Notes: generated from the sequence alone by a model not told the origin. A stretch of 64,000 bases of DNA from Gilvibacter sp. SZ-19 (GCF_002163875.1 NZ_CP019333.1:2844864-2908863), one strand, 5' to 3'; counted from the stretch's first letter, positions 51,889 through 61,677 are shown. Translations and numbers: made by a program.

Positions 51889-53757
51889 TTGAGTTTGATC
51901 TACGTAATTATGGGCGTAAGCGGTAGCGGAAAAACTACTGTAGGTAAGGCCCTGGCCGAGCAATTAGGATTTCCTTTTTTAGATGCTGACGATTTCCATC
52001 CGCAGCAAAACATAGCTAAAATGCAGGCCGGCAAAGCACTAAATGATACCGATCGTCAGCCTTGGCTGGAACAGTTAAATCTAGAACTGCGCAAACACAA
52101 AGATACTGGAGTCGTTTTGGCTTGTTCTGCTTTAAAGGCTGCTTATCGAGAGCTTTTAGAAAAGGACATCAAGATCCATTGGACACATTTACAGGGAGAT
52201 TTTGAACTCATTCAAGCTCGAATGCAGCTGCGTTCGCATTTTATGCCAGCTGCTCTCCTCCAATCACAGTTTGATGCCCTAGAACCTCTAGAACAAGGTT
52301 TAACCCTCGATATCGACAGTGAAATTGAATTCCTCGTAAATATGATCCGTGCTAGATACGAGACCAAGGGCCCAGCACACTGGGGCATAGTGGGCATGGG
52401 CGTTATGGGGCAATCGCTTGCATTAAATGCCGTAGACTCCAAGATCCGCACGGCGGTTTACAACCGAATTGCTCCTGGCGAAGAATTGGTCATTGCCAAA
52501 ATGTTGAGTAAGTATACCAATCCGAAATTATACGGCTATACCGATTGGAAGGAGTTTACCGATAAACTAACACTGCCCAGAAAGATCCTATTAATGATCC
52601 CTGCAGGCAAGGCCATTGATGCTGTTATTGAAGAGTTAATGCCTTTTCTGAGCCCGGGAGACTGTATTGTGGATGGTGGAAACTCGCATTTTAGTGATAC
52701 AGAAAGCCGCATAAAGAAACTACAAAAGCTAGATATCGAATACCTGGGTATGGGTGTTTCCGGTGGTGAAGAAGGGGCTCGAGTTGGCCCTGCTATGATG
52801 CCTGGTGGCTCCAAAATCGCCTATAAAGCACTAGAGCCCATACTTAAAAAGATAGCCGCCAAAGACCCCAAGGGCAATGCCTGTGTGGGTTATTTGGGTG
52901 GAGGTGGCTGCGGACATTTGGTCAAGACCGTACACAACGGGATAGAGTATGCAGAGATGCAGTTATTGGCAGAACTCTACGCCTTGATCGGTTTGACCGA
53001 TCTGCCCCGGGCTGAATTTGCCGCACTTTTCAAACAGTGGAATTCTGGGGAGACGGCTAGTTATTTAATGAGCATAATGCCCAGTATACTTGACAAAAAA
53101 GAAGGAGATTCCTATTTAGTTGATCTGATCTTGGATGAAGCTGCACATAAGGGAACCGGAGCTTGGACCGCTCACACAGCCTTAGATTACGGACAAGATG
53201 CTAGTATAATCAGCACGGCCTTAAATATGCGCTACCACTCTACTGCCCAATGGTTTAGAGATTTGGCAAAACCTAAGAATCGGAAACTCAATATAGTTTT
53301 GAACTTCGAACAGCTGATTAACGGTTATCAAGCTGCACGCATATTAAATCATTTGCAGGGTTTACGGCTTATAAAAGCGGTGAGCGATGCTAAAGATTGG
53401 CAGGTAGATCTCGCCGAGGTTACCCGAATCTGGACCGACGGCTGTATCATTAAATCTCATTTGATAGAACAATTACATCAGCAATTAAAAGAAAACCCAA
53501 ACCAACTGGAAGCCTGGTGTTTTGCGCAGTACCAACAATATAGCGAAGCGCTAAAAGTGGCCGTAAACACCGGTATTTCTAACGATTTAGCTTTACCCGT
53601 ATTTAGTGCAGCCTTGCAATTTGGCCTTGCTATTAACGATCCTGAAACTACTGCCAATATCATACAAGCCCAAAGAGATTTCTTTGGAGCGCACACCTAT
53701 AAACGCAAAGACAAAGACCGCGAACAAAACTTTCACACAGACTGGACCAAACCATGA
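51889..53757 (+). CDS. gntK-gnd: Gluconokinase fused to 6-phosphogluconate dehydrogenase
   Basis: 622 residues from TTG at 51889. Residues 1-160 are a complete gluconokinase: P-loop GVSGSGKTT at 9-17, DADDFHPQQNIAKMQAGKAL, LACSALKAAYREL and SHFMPAALLQSQ. From about 165 a complete decarboxylating 6-phosphogluconate dehydrogenase follows: HWGIVGMGVMGQSLALNAVD, IVDGGNSHFSDTE, GVSGGEEGAR, the catalytic GHLVKTVHNGIEY (Lys and nearby Asn/Glu), GTGAWTAHTALDYG and the C-terminal AQRDFFGAHTY...FHTDW. One polypeptide thus phosphorylates gluconate and oxidises the product to ribulose 5-phosphate. Its 3' end overlaps the permease start as ATGA. Confidence 0.93.
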   Translation: MSLIYVIMGVSGSGKTTVGKALAEQLGFPFLDADDFHPQQNIAKMQAGKALNDTDRQPWLEQLNLELRKHKDTGVVLACSALKAAYRELLEKDIKIHWTHLQGDFELIQARMQLRSHFMPAALLQSQFDALEPLEQGLTLDIDSEIEFLVNMIRARYETKGPAHWGIVGMGVMGQSLALNAVDSKIRTAVYNRIAPGEELVIAKMLSKYTNPKLYGYTDWKEFTDKLTLPRKILLMIPAGKAIDAVIEELMPFLSPGDCIVDGGNSHFSDTESRIKKLQKLDIEYLGMGVSGGEEGARVGPAMMPGGSKIAYKALEPILKKIAAKDPKGNACVGYLGGGGCGHLVKTVHNGIEYAEMQLLAELYALIGLTDLPRAEFAALFKQWNSGETASYLMSIMPSILDKKEGDSYLVDLILDEAAHKGTGAWTAHTALDYGQDASIISTALNMRYHSTAQWFRDLAKPKNRKLNIVLNFEQLINGYQAARILNHLQGLRLIKAVSDAKDWQVDLAEVTRIWTDGCIIKSHLIEQLHQQLKENPNQLEAWCFAQYQQYSEALKVAVNTGISNDLALPVFSAALQFGLAINDPETTANIIQAQRDFFGAHTYKRKDKDREQNFHTDWTKP

Positions 53758-55097
53758 TAGATTACAACTTACTTTTAGCCGTATTTGCAGGTATAGCGGT
53801 GCTCTTAGCCTTGATCCTGCGCTTTAAAGTACAAGCCTTTATCGCCTTATTGATAGCAAGTATACTTGTTGGTATTCTAGCCGGAATGCCTCCTTTAGAT
53901 ATAATTACTACCATGAAAGACGGTATGGGCAACACCTTAGGGTTTGTGGCGTTGGTAGTTGGTTTAGGAGCCATGTTTGGAGCTATCCTCGAACATTCAG
54001 GAGGCGCCGGAGCCTTAGCCCGATATCTCATTGGGAAAGCTGGAGAAAAACGCACCTCTTGGGCCTTAACAGCCACAGGATTCTTGGTAGCCATACCGGT
54101 TTTCTTTGATGTGGCCTTTATCATTTTAGTACCCTTGATCTATTCCTTGCAGCGAACCACCAAGAAGTCACTCTTACTTTACGGAATCCCTTTATTGGCA
54201 GGACTTGCCATAACACACACCTTTATACCTCCTACCCCTGGACCCGTAGCAGTAGCAGATATTTTAAAGGCCGATCTGGGCTGGGTTATCTTGTTTGGAT
54301 TCATCGTTGGCGTACCCACAGCTATAGTCTGTGGACCTATCTTTGGAAAGTACATTGCCAAAAAGATCCATTTGGATGCTCCGGAGGCAGACCTTCCTCC
54401 TGCCGATGAGCACAAACTACCGTCCGTAGGAATGATAGTGACCATAATTGGAATTCCTATTGTACTAATTGTACTGAATACTTTGGTCAATAGTCCACTC
54501 GGAGCTTCTTGGGGTTTAGCCGATGGGGTTCGCAATTGGATGCAGATGATAGGACATCCATTCTTTGCGTTGATCTTGGCGAATTTGATCGCTTGGTATT
54601 TCTTAGGGCTAAAGCGAGGTATGGCCTCAGCAACGCTGCAAAAGATCACCACAAAGTCCATGGAACCTGCGGGAATAATAATTTTACTAACAGGTGCTGG
54701 TGGGGTGTTTAAAGAAATGCTCATCAACACAGGAGCCGGAGAAATGCTCGCTAACTATTTTGCAGAACAAGGGCTTCCCCTACTCCTATTTGCCTTTATA
54801 GTAGCTGCTCTGGTACGGATATTACAAGGTTCTGCCACCGTAGCTATGATCACAGCAGCAGGAGTTACCGCACCCATACTGTCTCAAGTTGATGGAGAAA
54901 TGGACAAAGCGCTCTTGGTTATTGCAATAGCCGCAGGTTCAACCATATTATCGCACGTAAATGACAGTGGTTTTTGGCTGGTGAGCAAGTATCTGGGAAT
55001 GACCGAGCAGCAAACCTTTAAGAGTTTTACCACCATGACCGTTATTTTGGCTTTAGTAGGTTTTAGTTTGGTAAGCCTCTTATCCTTATTGATTTAA
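53754..55097 (+). CDS. GntP-family gluconate:H+ symporter
   Basis: 447 residues with about 12-14 membrane helices. GntP-family features: MFGAILEHSGGAGALARYLI, ITHTFIPPTPGPVAVADIL, and LRILQGSATVAMITAAG near the C-terminus with ILSHVNDSGFWLV. It overlaps the gntK-gnd stop by 4 bp, and so supplies gluconate to the fused enzyme. Confidence 0.92.
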   Translation: MIDYNLLLAVFAGIAVLLALILRFKVQAFIALLIASILVGILAGMPPLDIITTMKDGMGNTLGFVALVVGLGAMFGAILEHSGGAGALARYLIGKAGEKRTSWALTATGFLVAIPVFFDVAFIILVPLIYSLQRTTKKSLLLYGIPLLAGLAITHTFIPPTPGPVAVADILKADLGWVILFGFIVGVPTAIVCGPIFGKYIAKKIHLDAPEADLPPADEHKLPSVGMIVTIIGIPIVLIVLNTLVNSPLGASWGLADGVRNWMQMIGHPFFALILANLIAWYFLGLKRGMASATLQKITTKSMEPAGIIILLTGAGGVFKEMLINTGAGEMLANYFAEQGLPLLLFAFIVAALVRILQGSATVAMITAAGVTAPILSQVDGEMDKALLVIAIAAGSTILSHVNDSGFWLVSKYLGMTEQQTFKSFTTMTVILALVGFSLVSLLSLLI

Positions 55098-55157
55098 GAT
55101 CTATTGTGGCACAACCTTTGTATGTTAAAGACTTGTTAACTCAAAACAAGCTTTCTC

Positions 55158-55712
55158 ATGCGAAATTCAAGAATCAGACCGGATGTAAACGCCGGTAGCG
55201 TAGCCGACATTGCCTTTTTATTGCTCATTTTCTTCTTGGTATGCACCACTATTAGTGTAGAAGAGGGAATCGCTAGAGTCCTCCCTAAACCTTGCGCAGA
55301 TGGAGCGCCCTGCAATGTATCCATAGCACAGAATAACTTACTAACCATAGCTTTAGGTGAAAACAATCAACTTCTTGTAAATGAAATGGTTGAAGACATT
55401 TCAAACCTCAAATATATTTTGGTTGATTTTATAGACAACAATGCATCTAAAAGCTGTGATTACTGTTTAGGTGCGGGCTTACCATTGGCTTCAGATCACC
55501 CCAAAAAGGCCATGATAAGTATAGAGACCATGCGAAATGCCAGCTATGATAGTTATATAGCTGTACAAGATGAGATAACTGCGGCCTATTTTGAGTTGCG
55601 TGTACGTTATGCAGCCCTACAATTCGACAAGCCACTGAATGAATTGACTCCACAGGAATTGAAACAGGTCAAAGATGCTTACCCCTTTCAGATCATGGAA
55701 TCGAGTTTGTAA
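55158..55712 (+). CDS. ExbD/TolR-like protein, no ExbB partner nearby
   Basis: 184 residues. Basic N-terminus with INADIA-like NAGSVADIAFLLLIFFLVCT, the single ExbD/TolR helix (about 17-33) with an Asp near its start (VADIAF). The periplasmic domain has Cys residues in PKPCADGAPCN and SKSCDYC, unusual for the family and absent from classic ExbD. It has no ExbB/TolQ or TonB in this window. It probably joins a proton-driven stator with an unlinked ExbB. Confidence 0.85.
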   Translation: MRNSRIRPDVNAGSVADIAFLLLIFFLVCTTISVEEGIARVLPKPCADGAPCNVSIAQNNLLTIALGENNQLLVNEMVEDISNLKYILVDFIDNNASKSCDYCLGAGLPLASDHPKKAMISIETMRNASYDSYIAVQDEITAAYFELRVRYAALQFDKPLNELTPQELKQVKDAYPFQIMESSL

Positions 55713-55734
55713 TGAAAGAATATTTGTATTTTTA

Positions 55735-55762
55735 AAAGGTCGGAGGTTTCCGGTCTTTTTTT
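55735..55762 (+). terminator. Terminator after the ExbD-like gene
   Basis: AAAGGTCGGA / TCCGGTCTTT (two wobble pairs) with a 4-nt loop and a run of seven T. Confidence 0.65.
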
Positions 55763-55777
55763 ATAAACCAACCACAA

Positions 55778-57082
55778 GTGAAAAATTTTCTACTCCTCGG
55801 ACTCGGCCTTGTCTTGGCTGTTTCCTGCAAACAAACCAACGAAACTATGAGCGATGATGCATTATTGGCCAAAGCCAAGGATATACACGAGCGTGTGATC
55901 ACCTTGGATACCCATTGCGATATCAATGTGACCAATTTTACAGATTCCATTAACTACACCCAAGATCTGCAAACCCAGGTCACCTTACCCAAAATGAAGG
56001 CTGGGGGCCTTGATGTTGCTTGGTTTATAGTATACACAGGTCAAGACTCCTTGAATACCGACGGATATGCAAGAGCTTATGAAAATGCCATGTCCAAGTT
56101 CCATGCTATTCATAGGTTGTGTGATTCTATTGCTCCGGATGAGATAGAACTCGCCTACACTAGTGACGATGTGCGACGTATCAGCGCCAGTGGCAAAAAA
56201 GTGGCTATGATAGGAATAGAGAACGGTTATCCTGTTGGAGAAGATATTAGCAACGTCAAAAAATTCTACGACCTAGGCGGAAGATATATGTCGCTTTCTC
56301 ATAATGGGCACAGCCAGCTGTGTGACTCCAATTCAGGAGAGGAAGATGGTGTTTGGTTGCACAATGGAGTATCTGATCTCGGAAAAGAAGTAATTGCAGA
56401 GATGAACAAATGGGGCATGATGATCGACGTTTCGCATCCGTCTAAAAAGTCAATGAAAGATATGATAGCGCTAACCAAAGCGCCAATCATTGCCTCCCAC
56501 TCTTCTGCACGGGCACTTTGCAATCATTCTAGAAACCTAGACGATGAGCAGCTAATGTGGCTTAAAGAGAATGGTGGCGTGGTGCAAACAGTAGCCTTTA
56601 AATCTTACCTGAACACAGAAAAATACGAAGCCCGTCAAGAAGCAGAGATCGTAGTGGCTAAGCAAATTGCCGATTCTATGGGCGTTAAGTGGCTGGAGCG
56701 CAAAGAAGTAATGGCCTTACCAATGGCCGAGCGACGTGAATACTTCAACTTCTATATGCAAATGATGCCTATCCAAAAACAGAAGCTCGCCAAGATGACC
56801 GATCTTCCACCAGCAGTAGACGTTGGTGACTTTGTGGATCACATAGACTATCTGGTAGAAAAGATAGGGATCGATCATGTAGGTATAAGCAGTGACTTTG
56901 ATGGCGGCGGAGGAATTGCCGGCTGGGATGACGCCTCAGAGACCTTTAATGTAACCCTTGAACTTGTTAAAAGAGGGTATACCGAAGAGCAGATCGAAAA
57001 GTTATGGAGCGGGAATCTACTTCGCGTTTTCGATGAAGTACAGGCTGTTGCGGCCCGTTTGCAAGCAGAAGCAGTGCAATAA
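55778..57082 (+). CDS. M19-family membrane dipeptidase, lipoprotein
   Basis: 434 residues from GTG at 55778. Lipoprotein signal ends LAVSC. The dipeptidase metal centre is present: TLDTHCDIN (His, Asp), MIGIENGYPV (bridging Glu), IIASHSSARAL (His) and GISSDFDGGGG (Asp). It cleaves dipeptides, often with a C-terminal D- or dehydro-residue. Located at the outer face of a membrane. A D,D-dipeptidase gene lies 1.1 kb downstream. Confidence 0.93.
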   Translation: MKNFLLLGLGLVLAVSCKQTNETMSDDALLAKAKDIHERVITLDTHCDINVTNFTDSINYTQDLQTQVTLPKMKAGGLDVAWFIVYTGQDSLNTDGYARAYENAMSKFHAIHRLCDSIAPDEIELAYTSDDVRRISASGKKVAMIGIENGYPVGEDISNVKKFYDLGGRYMSLSHNGHSQLCDSNSGEEDGVWLHNGVSDLGKEVIAEMNKWGMMIDVSHPSKKSMKDMIALTKAPIIASHSSARALCNHSRNLDDEQLMWLKENGGVVQTVAFKSYLNTEKYEARQEAEIVVAKQIADSMGVKWLERKEVMALPMAERREYFNFYMQMMPIQKQKLAKMTDLPPAVDVGDFVDHIDYLVEKIGIDHVGISSDFDGGGGIAGWDDASETFNVTLELVKRGYTEEQIEKLWSGNLLRVFDEVQAVAARLQAEAVQ

Positions 57083-57208
57083 AATCAGTTCATCATTAAA
57101 TATAACCCACTCGCCGAGAGCTATCTACCATTAAACGATAAATCTTCGTCCAACAGAGCTTTAATATCTAGGTTTGAGGTATGATTAACAACAAACACCT
57201 CACTAACT

Positions 57209-57631
57209 ATGTATTTTGAAGACTCCTCTTACAGTGATCTTGTATTAAAGAAGATCAGTTTACCATATGGGAATTTCTATTTTTTAGAAAATGTGGTTGT
57301 AACAGAAATAGCTCAGGGCGTGACTTTTACCTTGGAGAAAGCACGACCTGTTATAGATGCAGCTCTGGAATTCTACGGACCGGATAAAAAACTTGGCTAT
57401 GTTTCCAACAGAAAGAATAACTATGCCGTAGCGCCCCAAGATTGGCTTCGTTTTTTTAAAGAACGAGAAATACTTGGCGCAATTGGTCTAGTAGCCTACA
57501 CTCCTATCGGTTTTACCAATATTATCTTGGAAAAGCTGTTTATACGTACTAAGATTCAACGATTTACCAATTTAGACATGGCAATTAGTTGGACCTCTCA
57601 GCAAATGAGAGCCGCAAGACTGATTTCCTGA
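57209..57631 (+). CDS. Unrecognised protein, first of a tandem paralogue pair
   Basis: 140 residues. Shares with the gene at 57763 the pattern MYF[E/K][D/E]S.Y, LPYGNFYFLENVVVTEIAQG, GYVSNRKNNYAV, DWLRFFK and YTPIGFTNI. The fold may be STAS/SpoIIAA-like (beta-alpha pattern, no active-site motif). No signal peptide. The 130-bp space between the pair suggests separate promoters. Confidence 0.65.
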   Translation: MYFEDSSYSDLVLKKISLPYGNFYFLENVVVTEIAQGVTFTLEKARPVIDAALEFYGPDKKLGYVSNRKNNYAVAPQDWLRFFKEREILGAIGLVAYTPIGFTNIILEKLFIRTKIQRFTNLDMAISWTSQQMRAARLIS

Positions 57632-57762
57632 TAGCGACTTAAAGAAGGAAAATTACCACTCGTCGACACTAAAAAGTCATTCAACGTAATTGCACCCTTT
57701 AAAACCCTATAAGTGAATAGTTTAGCGGTATAACCAAATAATAACCTCATTGACCCCTAACC

Positions 57763-58197
57763 ATGTACTTTAAAGAATCCAACTACGCCAACCAAGCAAT
57801 CGAGACCTTAGAACTCCCCTACGCTACCTTTTATTTTTTAGACAATATTATTATAAGCGAGATCGCCCAAGGTGTCACCTACTCCTTAGAAAAGGCCTAC
57901 CCTATGATAGAAATGGCCAAGCAGATCTACGGAACAGACGCAGAAGTTGGCTATATAAGTAATCGCGTGCATCAATACGCAGTAAAGCCTCGAGACTGGA
58001 TGCGATTCTTTAAGGACAATAGTTGTGTAAAAGCTGTTGGTCTTGTTTCTTATACTCCTGTAGGACTAACGAATATCCTTTTTGAAAAGGTTTTCATTCC
58101 TACTTCCACTAAGCGCTTCAGCTCTTTGGATCATGCTATAGCCTGGACCCGAAGCCGCATTGACCCTAATCCAAGACTACAGCAATTGATTGGGTAA
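57763..58197 (+). CDS. Unrecognised protein, second of the paralogue pair
   Basis: 144 residues, roughly half identical to the 57209 protein by eye, colinear throughout. It begins MYFKESNYANQAIETLELPY and shares NIIISEIAQGVTYSLEKAY, YISNRVHQYAV, DWMRFFK and VGLTNILFEKVFIPT. The tail IDPNPRLQQLIG is unique. A recent tandem duplication that has diverged is the simplest explanation. Confidence 0.65.
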   Translation: MYFKESNYANQAIETLELPYATFYFLDNIIISEIAQGVTYSLEKAYPMIEMAKQIYGTDAEVGYISNRVHQYAVKPRDWMRFFKDNSCVKAVGLVSYTPVGLTNILFEKVFIPTSTKRFSSLDHAIAWTRSRIDPNPRLQQLIG

Positions 58198-58224
58198 GCC
58201 CGAGATATTTAATATCTTCCGGCT

Positions 58225-58836
58225 ATGAACAAGTCATTTCTTGCTTTAATTGCTGGTTTATTCATGCTGCAAGCCTCCGCGCAGCAAGCCGAGTTCATAA
58301 GACTCGACAGTCTCTCTCCTCATTTTTATTACGATATACGGTACGCCACGACAAACAACTTTGTCGGAGAGGCAGTATACGAATGTGCCGTTTGTCTATT
58401 ACGCCCTGATGCTGCCACGGCCTTGGAACAGGCCAATGCCTATTTTATGGAAAAAGGATATTGCATTCAACTCTTTGACTGTTATAGACCCTATCCTGTA
58501 CAAAAGATCTTATGGGAAAAAGTGCCTAATCCGGCCTATGTAGCCGATCCTTACAATGGTGGATCTGTTCACAATCGCGGTGCTGCGGTTGATCTTACCT
58601 TGGTCACATTAGATGGTGAGCCGGTAGACTTTGGAACAGACTACGATTATTTTGGACGTGAAGCCCATGTCGATTATTACGGACATAGTGAAGAAGTTTT
58701 GGCAAATAGAAAACTCTTGACAGAAGGCTTAGCAAAATTTGGTTTTAAAGGCATACGTACAGAATGGTGGCATTTTAGCTATACCAAAAACAGCGGCTAT
58801 CCGATCTCCGAACAGCCGCTGCCTTGTACTGATTAA
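58225..58836 (+). CDS. D-alanyl-D-alanine dipeptidase (VanX/DdpX family), exported
   Basis: 203 residues with signal peptide MNKSFLALIAGLFMLQASAQ. The VanX/M15D zinc motif is intact: SVHNRGAAVDLTL (SxHxxGxAxD) and EWWHFSY with the third His. YDIRYATTNNFVG and FDCYRPYPVQKILW are typical. It cleaves D-Ala-D-Ala in the periplasm, so a peptidoglycan-turnover role is more likely than vancomycin resistance, since no vanH/vanA accompanies it. Confidence 0.92.
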   Translation: MNKSFLALIAGLFMLQASAQQAEFIRLDSLSPHFYYDIRYATTNNFVGEAVYECAVCLLRPDAATALEQANAYFMEKGYCIQLFDCYRPYPVQKILWEKVPNPAYVADPYNGGSVHNRGAAVDLTLVTLDGEPVDFGTDYDYFGREAHVDYYGHSEEVLANRKLLTEGLAKFGFKGIRTEWWHFSYTKNSGYPISEQPLPCTD

Positions 58837-58845
58837 AACTATTTC

Positions 58846-61677
58846 TTAGTTCACCGGATTCCCAAAGATATCCAGTTCTACTACATCTAAACCTAGCTTT
58901 TTGACCTCTTCGAATTGTGTGGCCTTATCGCCGACCACCACATAGATCATTTCTGATTCTTGGATATAATCGCCAATAACGGCTTTAAAGTCTTCCAAAC
59001 TCATGTTCATTAGCAGTTGTTGTTCTTTATCTACAAAATCATTGGAAAGTCCGTATTTAGAGATACTCTGTAAGATCCCGAGCTTGGCTCCAAAAGATTC
59101 AAAGGCTCTTGTATTTTGTTTCACCACCTTGTTCTTGGTGAGTGCTACATCCGCCTCCGTGAATCCTGGGCCGTAATCTTGAACCATCTTTTGAATGATC
59201 TCTAAGGATGGTAAGGTTGCATTCGCACGAACACTTGTACTTATAGTAAATGGAGCGATATCTGCTCGCGCTGGAACTCTGGAGTAAGCTCCATAAGTAT
59301 ATCCTTTCCCAATTCTGAGAACTTGGAACAAACGTCCACTAGACCCTCCTCCTAAAATCTCATTGGCAAAGCCTAGTTTAGGTGAATCGGCATCGGCGGC
59401 AGACAAGGCCATTTTACCTATATACAAGACAGACTGCTTAGAATTCGGTACGTCTATAAAGTACAAGGTGCCGGCTTCTCCAGCAGGATTAACAGTCCAA
59501 TTGGCCTGGTTTGTGGCTTCACCTGTCCAACGTTCGCTTAGACCACTTAAAGCGGCCTCCACTTTCGCTTGAGACAGATCTCCTACCACATGGAAAGATG
59601 CATTGCCAGGTTTAATATTAGCCTCGTAAAAGGCTTTAACATCATCTAGCGTGATATTTTCTGCGGTCTCTAAGGTTCCGTTGGTAGGTACGCTGTAGAT
59701 GTGATCTGGACCGTAGATCAGTTTATTGAAGTTTATCGCAGCTATCGCCGTAGGATTTGCTTCTCTACCTTTAAGTCCGGTTTTAAGCTCTTGCATTAAT
59801 CGCTCGAACTCTTTCTCATCCCAACGCGGCTGCAATACCATTTCTTCTACTAATGCCATGGTTTGCTCAAAATTACGGGCCAAGCAATTTCCGCTTATCA
59901 CGGTTTCTTCTAAACCTGAATATATTCCAATACTTGAGCCTAAAAGTCCAATAGCCTCTTCCAGTTCCGCAGGAGTTTTCAAAGCTGTTCCCTCGCTCAT
60001 AAGATCCGCAGTAAGAGAGGCCAAGCCCGCTTTATCCATCGGATCTAAACGATGTCCCCCGGGAATAGTGATGGTAAAGTTTATCAGTGGCAATTCGCTA
60101 TTCTCAATACCGTAGGTTTTCATACCGTTGGCCAATTCCCCTTCCCATACTTCTGGCATTTTAAACAAAGGTGCTTCTCCAAATGGTGGTTCAGAACGGT
60201 CGTACTTTGAAGGTGTCTTCTCGTATTGAGCTTCTTCGCCTTGACCAACTTGCTCATTGTCTTTCATGGCGGTGACCTCTTCTATCCAAACTTCCGCCTC
60301 TTTTGCACCACTAATGGCGAGCTCTGGGTTTTCTTTAGGAACTACGCTAGTCATCACATAGTTCTTCCCTTTGATGTATTTCTCGTAGGCCGCCATTACA
60401 GCCTCACGATCTACTTCCTGATAAAATTTAGTGCGCTTGCTAATATAGGCAGGGTCTTGTCCGAACTCATTGTCTTGAACCAACTGGAAGGCCTTGTTCA
60501 AAACAGTAGAAACCCCATTGTATAACTGGGTTTCTAGTTCCGCTTTGATACGTTGCAATTCGTTATCGGTAAATCCGTTGGTTTCAAAATCTTGCAAACC
60601 TGCATCGATCGCAGCTTTCACATCATCTAAAGCAACACCTTCATTGGCGCGTACTCGAATCACAAACTCCCCTGCCAATTCCTGGCTGTTCTGATAACTG
60701 CCTACATTCGGAGCGAGTTTGCCCTCTTCTACCACCGCTTTGTACAGTGGCGATTTCTTACTGCCGCTCAACAATGATCCTAAAACATCTAAGGCATACA
60801 TCTCTTCGTTATAGTCTTCTACCGTAGGGAAAACCATACGCAGCTCTGGAAGTTTTGCAAAGTTATCCTTGAAATACAAAGATTTGGTTTCGGTCAATGT
60901 TACCGGCATAGGCTCCATAGGTTTAACCTCTGGCCCTCTAGGAATTTCCCCAAACCACTTCTCTACCAACTGTTTGGTCTCTTCGATGTCTATGTCTCCG
61001 GCGATCACCAAAGAAGCATTGGCTGCTCCGTAGAACTCATTGTAAAACTCTTTTACATCGGCCAAGGTAGCTGCCTGCAGATCTGGCAAAGAACCAATAA
61101 CTGTCCAGCTGTAGGGATGCCCTTCCGGATACAGGTTCTTTCTGATGATCTCATCGGTATAGCCATAAGGGGCGTTGTCTACCCGTTGACGTTTTTCATT
61201 CTTCACCACCTGCTTTTCGCGCTCTAAGGCAGCTTCTGTAACCGTGTTGATCATATAACCGAATCTGTCAGAATCAATCCAAAGGATCTTCTCAAAGGCG
61301 TCTTTAGGAACTACTTCATAATAGACTGTCCCATCGCTCCAGGTACCTCCGTTTCGGCTTCCACCCCATTCTGGGATCATCTTCCGGTTCGCTCCAACCG
61401 GAACATTCTCAGAATCGTTAAAAGACATATGTTCAAAGAAGTGGGCAAAACCCGTACGCCCTGGCTTTTCGCGGTTAGATCCAACATGCATCATAGTTGC
61501 AACTGCTACGATAGGGTCACTCTTGTCTACATGAAGTATTACTTCTAGACCATTGTCTAAAACAAACTTTTCGTACTCCAGACTAAACTCGGTCGCAGTC
61601 TCGGTCTGTGCAGACTCTTTACAGGAATGTGTAATTAGAGCAAGGGTCAATAGGCTCATAAGAATTCGGTATCTCAT
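58846..61677 (-). CDS. M16-family zinc protease lipoprotein
   Basis: 943 residues in the two-M16-unit layout. Lipoprotein signal ends LITHSC (Cys at about 19). The inverted zinc motif HFFEH is at about residue 78-82 with EREKQVVKNEKRQRVD, its downstream Glu region. The second unit (about 500-943) lacks HxxEH, as in most M16 two-domain enzymes. It degrades peptides at the outer face of the membrane; a processing role is possible. Confidence 0.94.
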   Translation of the reverse strand: MRYRILMSLLTLALITHSCKESAQTETATEFSLEYEKFVLDNGLEVILHVDKSDPIVAVATMMHVGSNREKPGRTGFAHFFEHMSFNDSENVPVGANRKMIPEWGGSRNGGTWSDGTVYYEVVPKDAFEKILWIDSDRFGYMINTVTEAALEREKQVVKNEKRQRVDNAPYGYTDEIIRKNLYPEGHPYSWTVIGSLPDLQAATLADVKEFYNEFYGAANASLVIAGDIDIEETKQLVEKWFGEIPRGPEVKPMEPMPVTLTETKSLYFKDNFAKLPELRMVFPTVEDYNEEMYALDVLGSLLSGSKKSPLYKAVVEEGKLAPNVGSYQNSQELAGEFVIRVRANEGVALDDVKAAIDAGLQDFETNGFTDNELQRIKAELETQLYNGVSTVLNKAFQLVQDNEFGQDPAYISKRTKFYQEVDREAVMAAYEKYIKGKNYVMTSVVPKENPELAISGAKEAEVWIEEVTAMKDNEQVGQGEEAQYEKTPSKYDRSEPPFGEAPLFKMPEVWEGELANGMKTYGIENSELPLINFTITIPGGHRLDPMDKAGLASLTADLMSEGTALKTPAELEEAIGLLGSSIGIYSGLEETVISGNCLARNFEQTMALVEEMVLQPRWDEKEFERLMQELKTGLKGREANPTAIAAINFNKLIYGPDHIYSVPTNGTLETAENITLDDVKAFYEANIKPGNASFHVVGDLSQAKVEAALSGLSERWTGEATNQANWTVNPAGEAGTLYFIDVPNSKQSVLYIGKMALSAADADSPKLGFANEILGGGSSGRLFQVLRIGKGYTYGAYSRVPARADIAPFTISTSVRANATLPSLEIIQKMVQDYGPGFTEADVALTKNKVVKQNTRAFESFGAKLGILQSISKYGLSNDFVDKEQQLLMNMSLEDFKAVIGDYIQESEMIYVVVGDKATQFEEVKKLGLDVVELDIFGNPVN

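Noticed and set aside
58225-58836. Vancomycin resistance cassette
   Set aside because: No vanH or vanA-type ligase, and no vanR/S, is adjacent; the host is Gram-negative.
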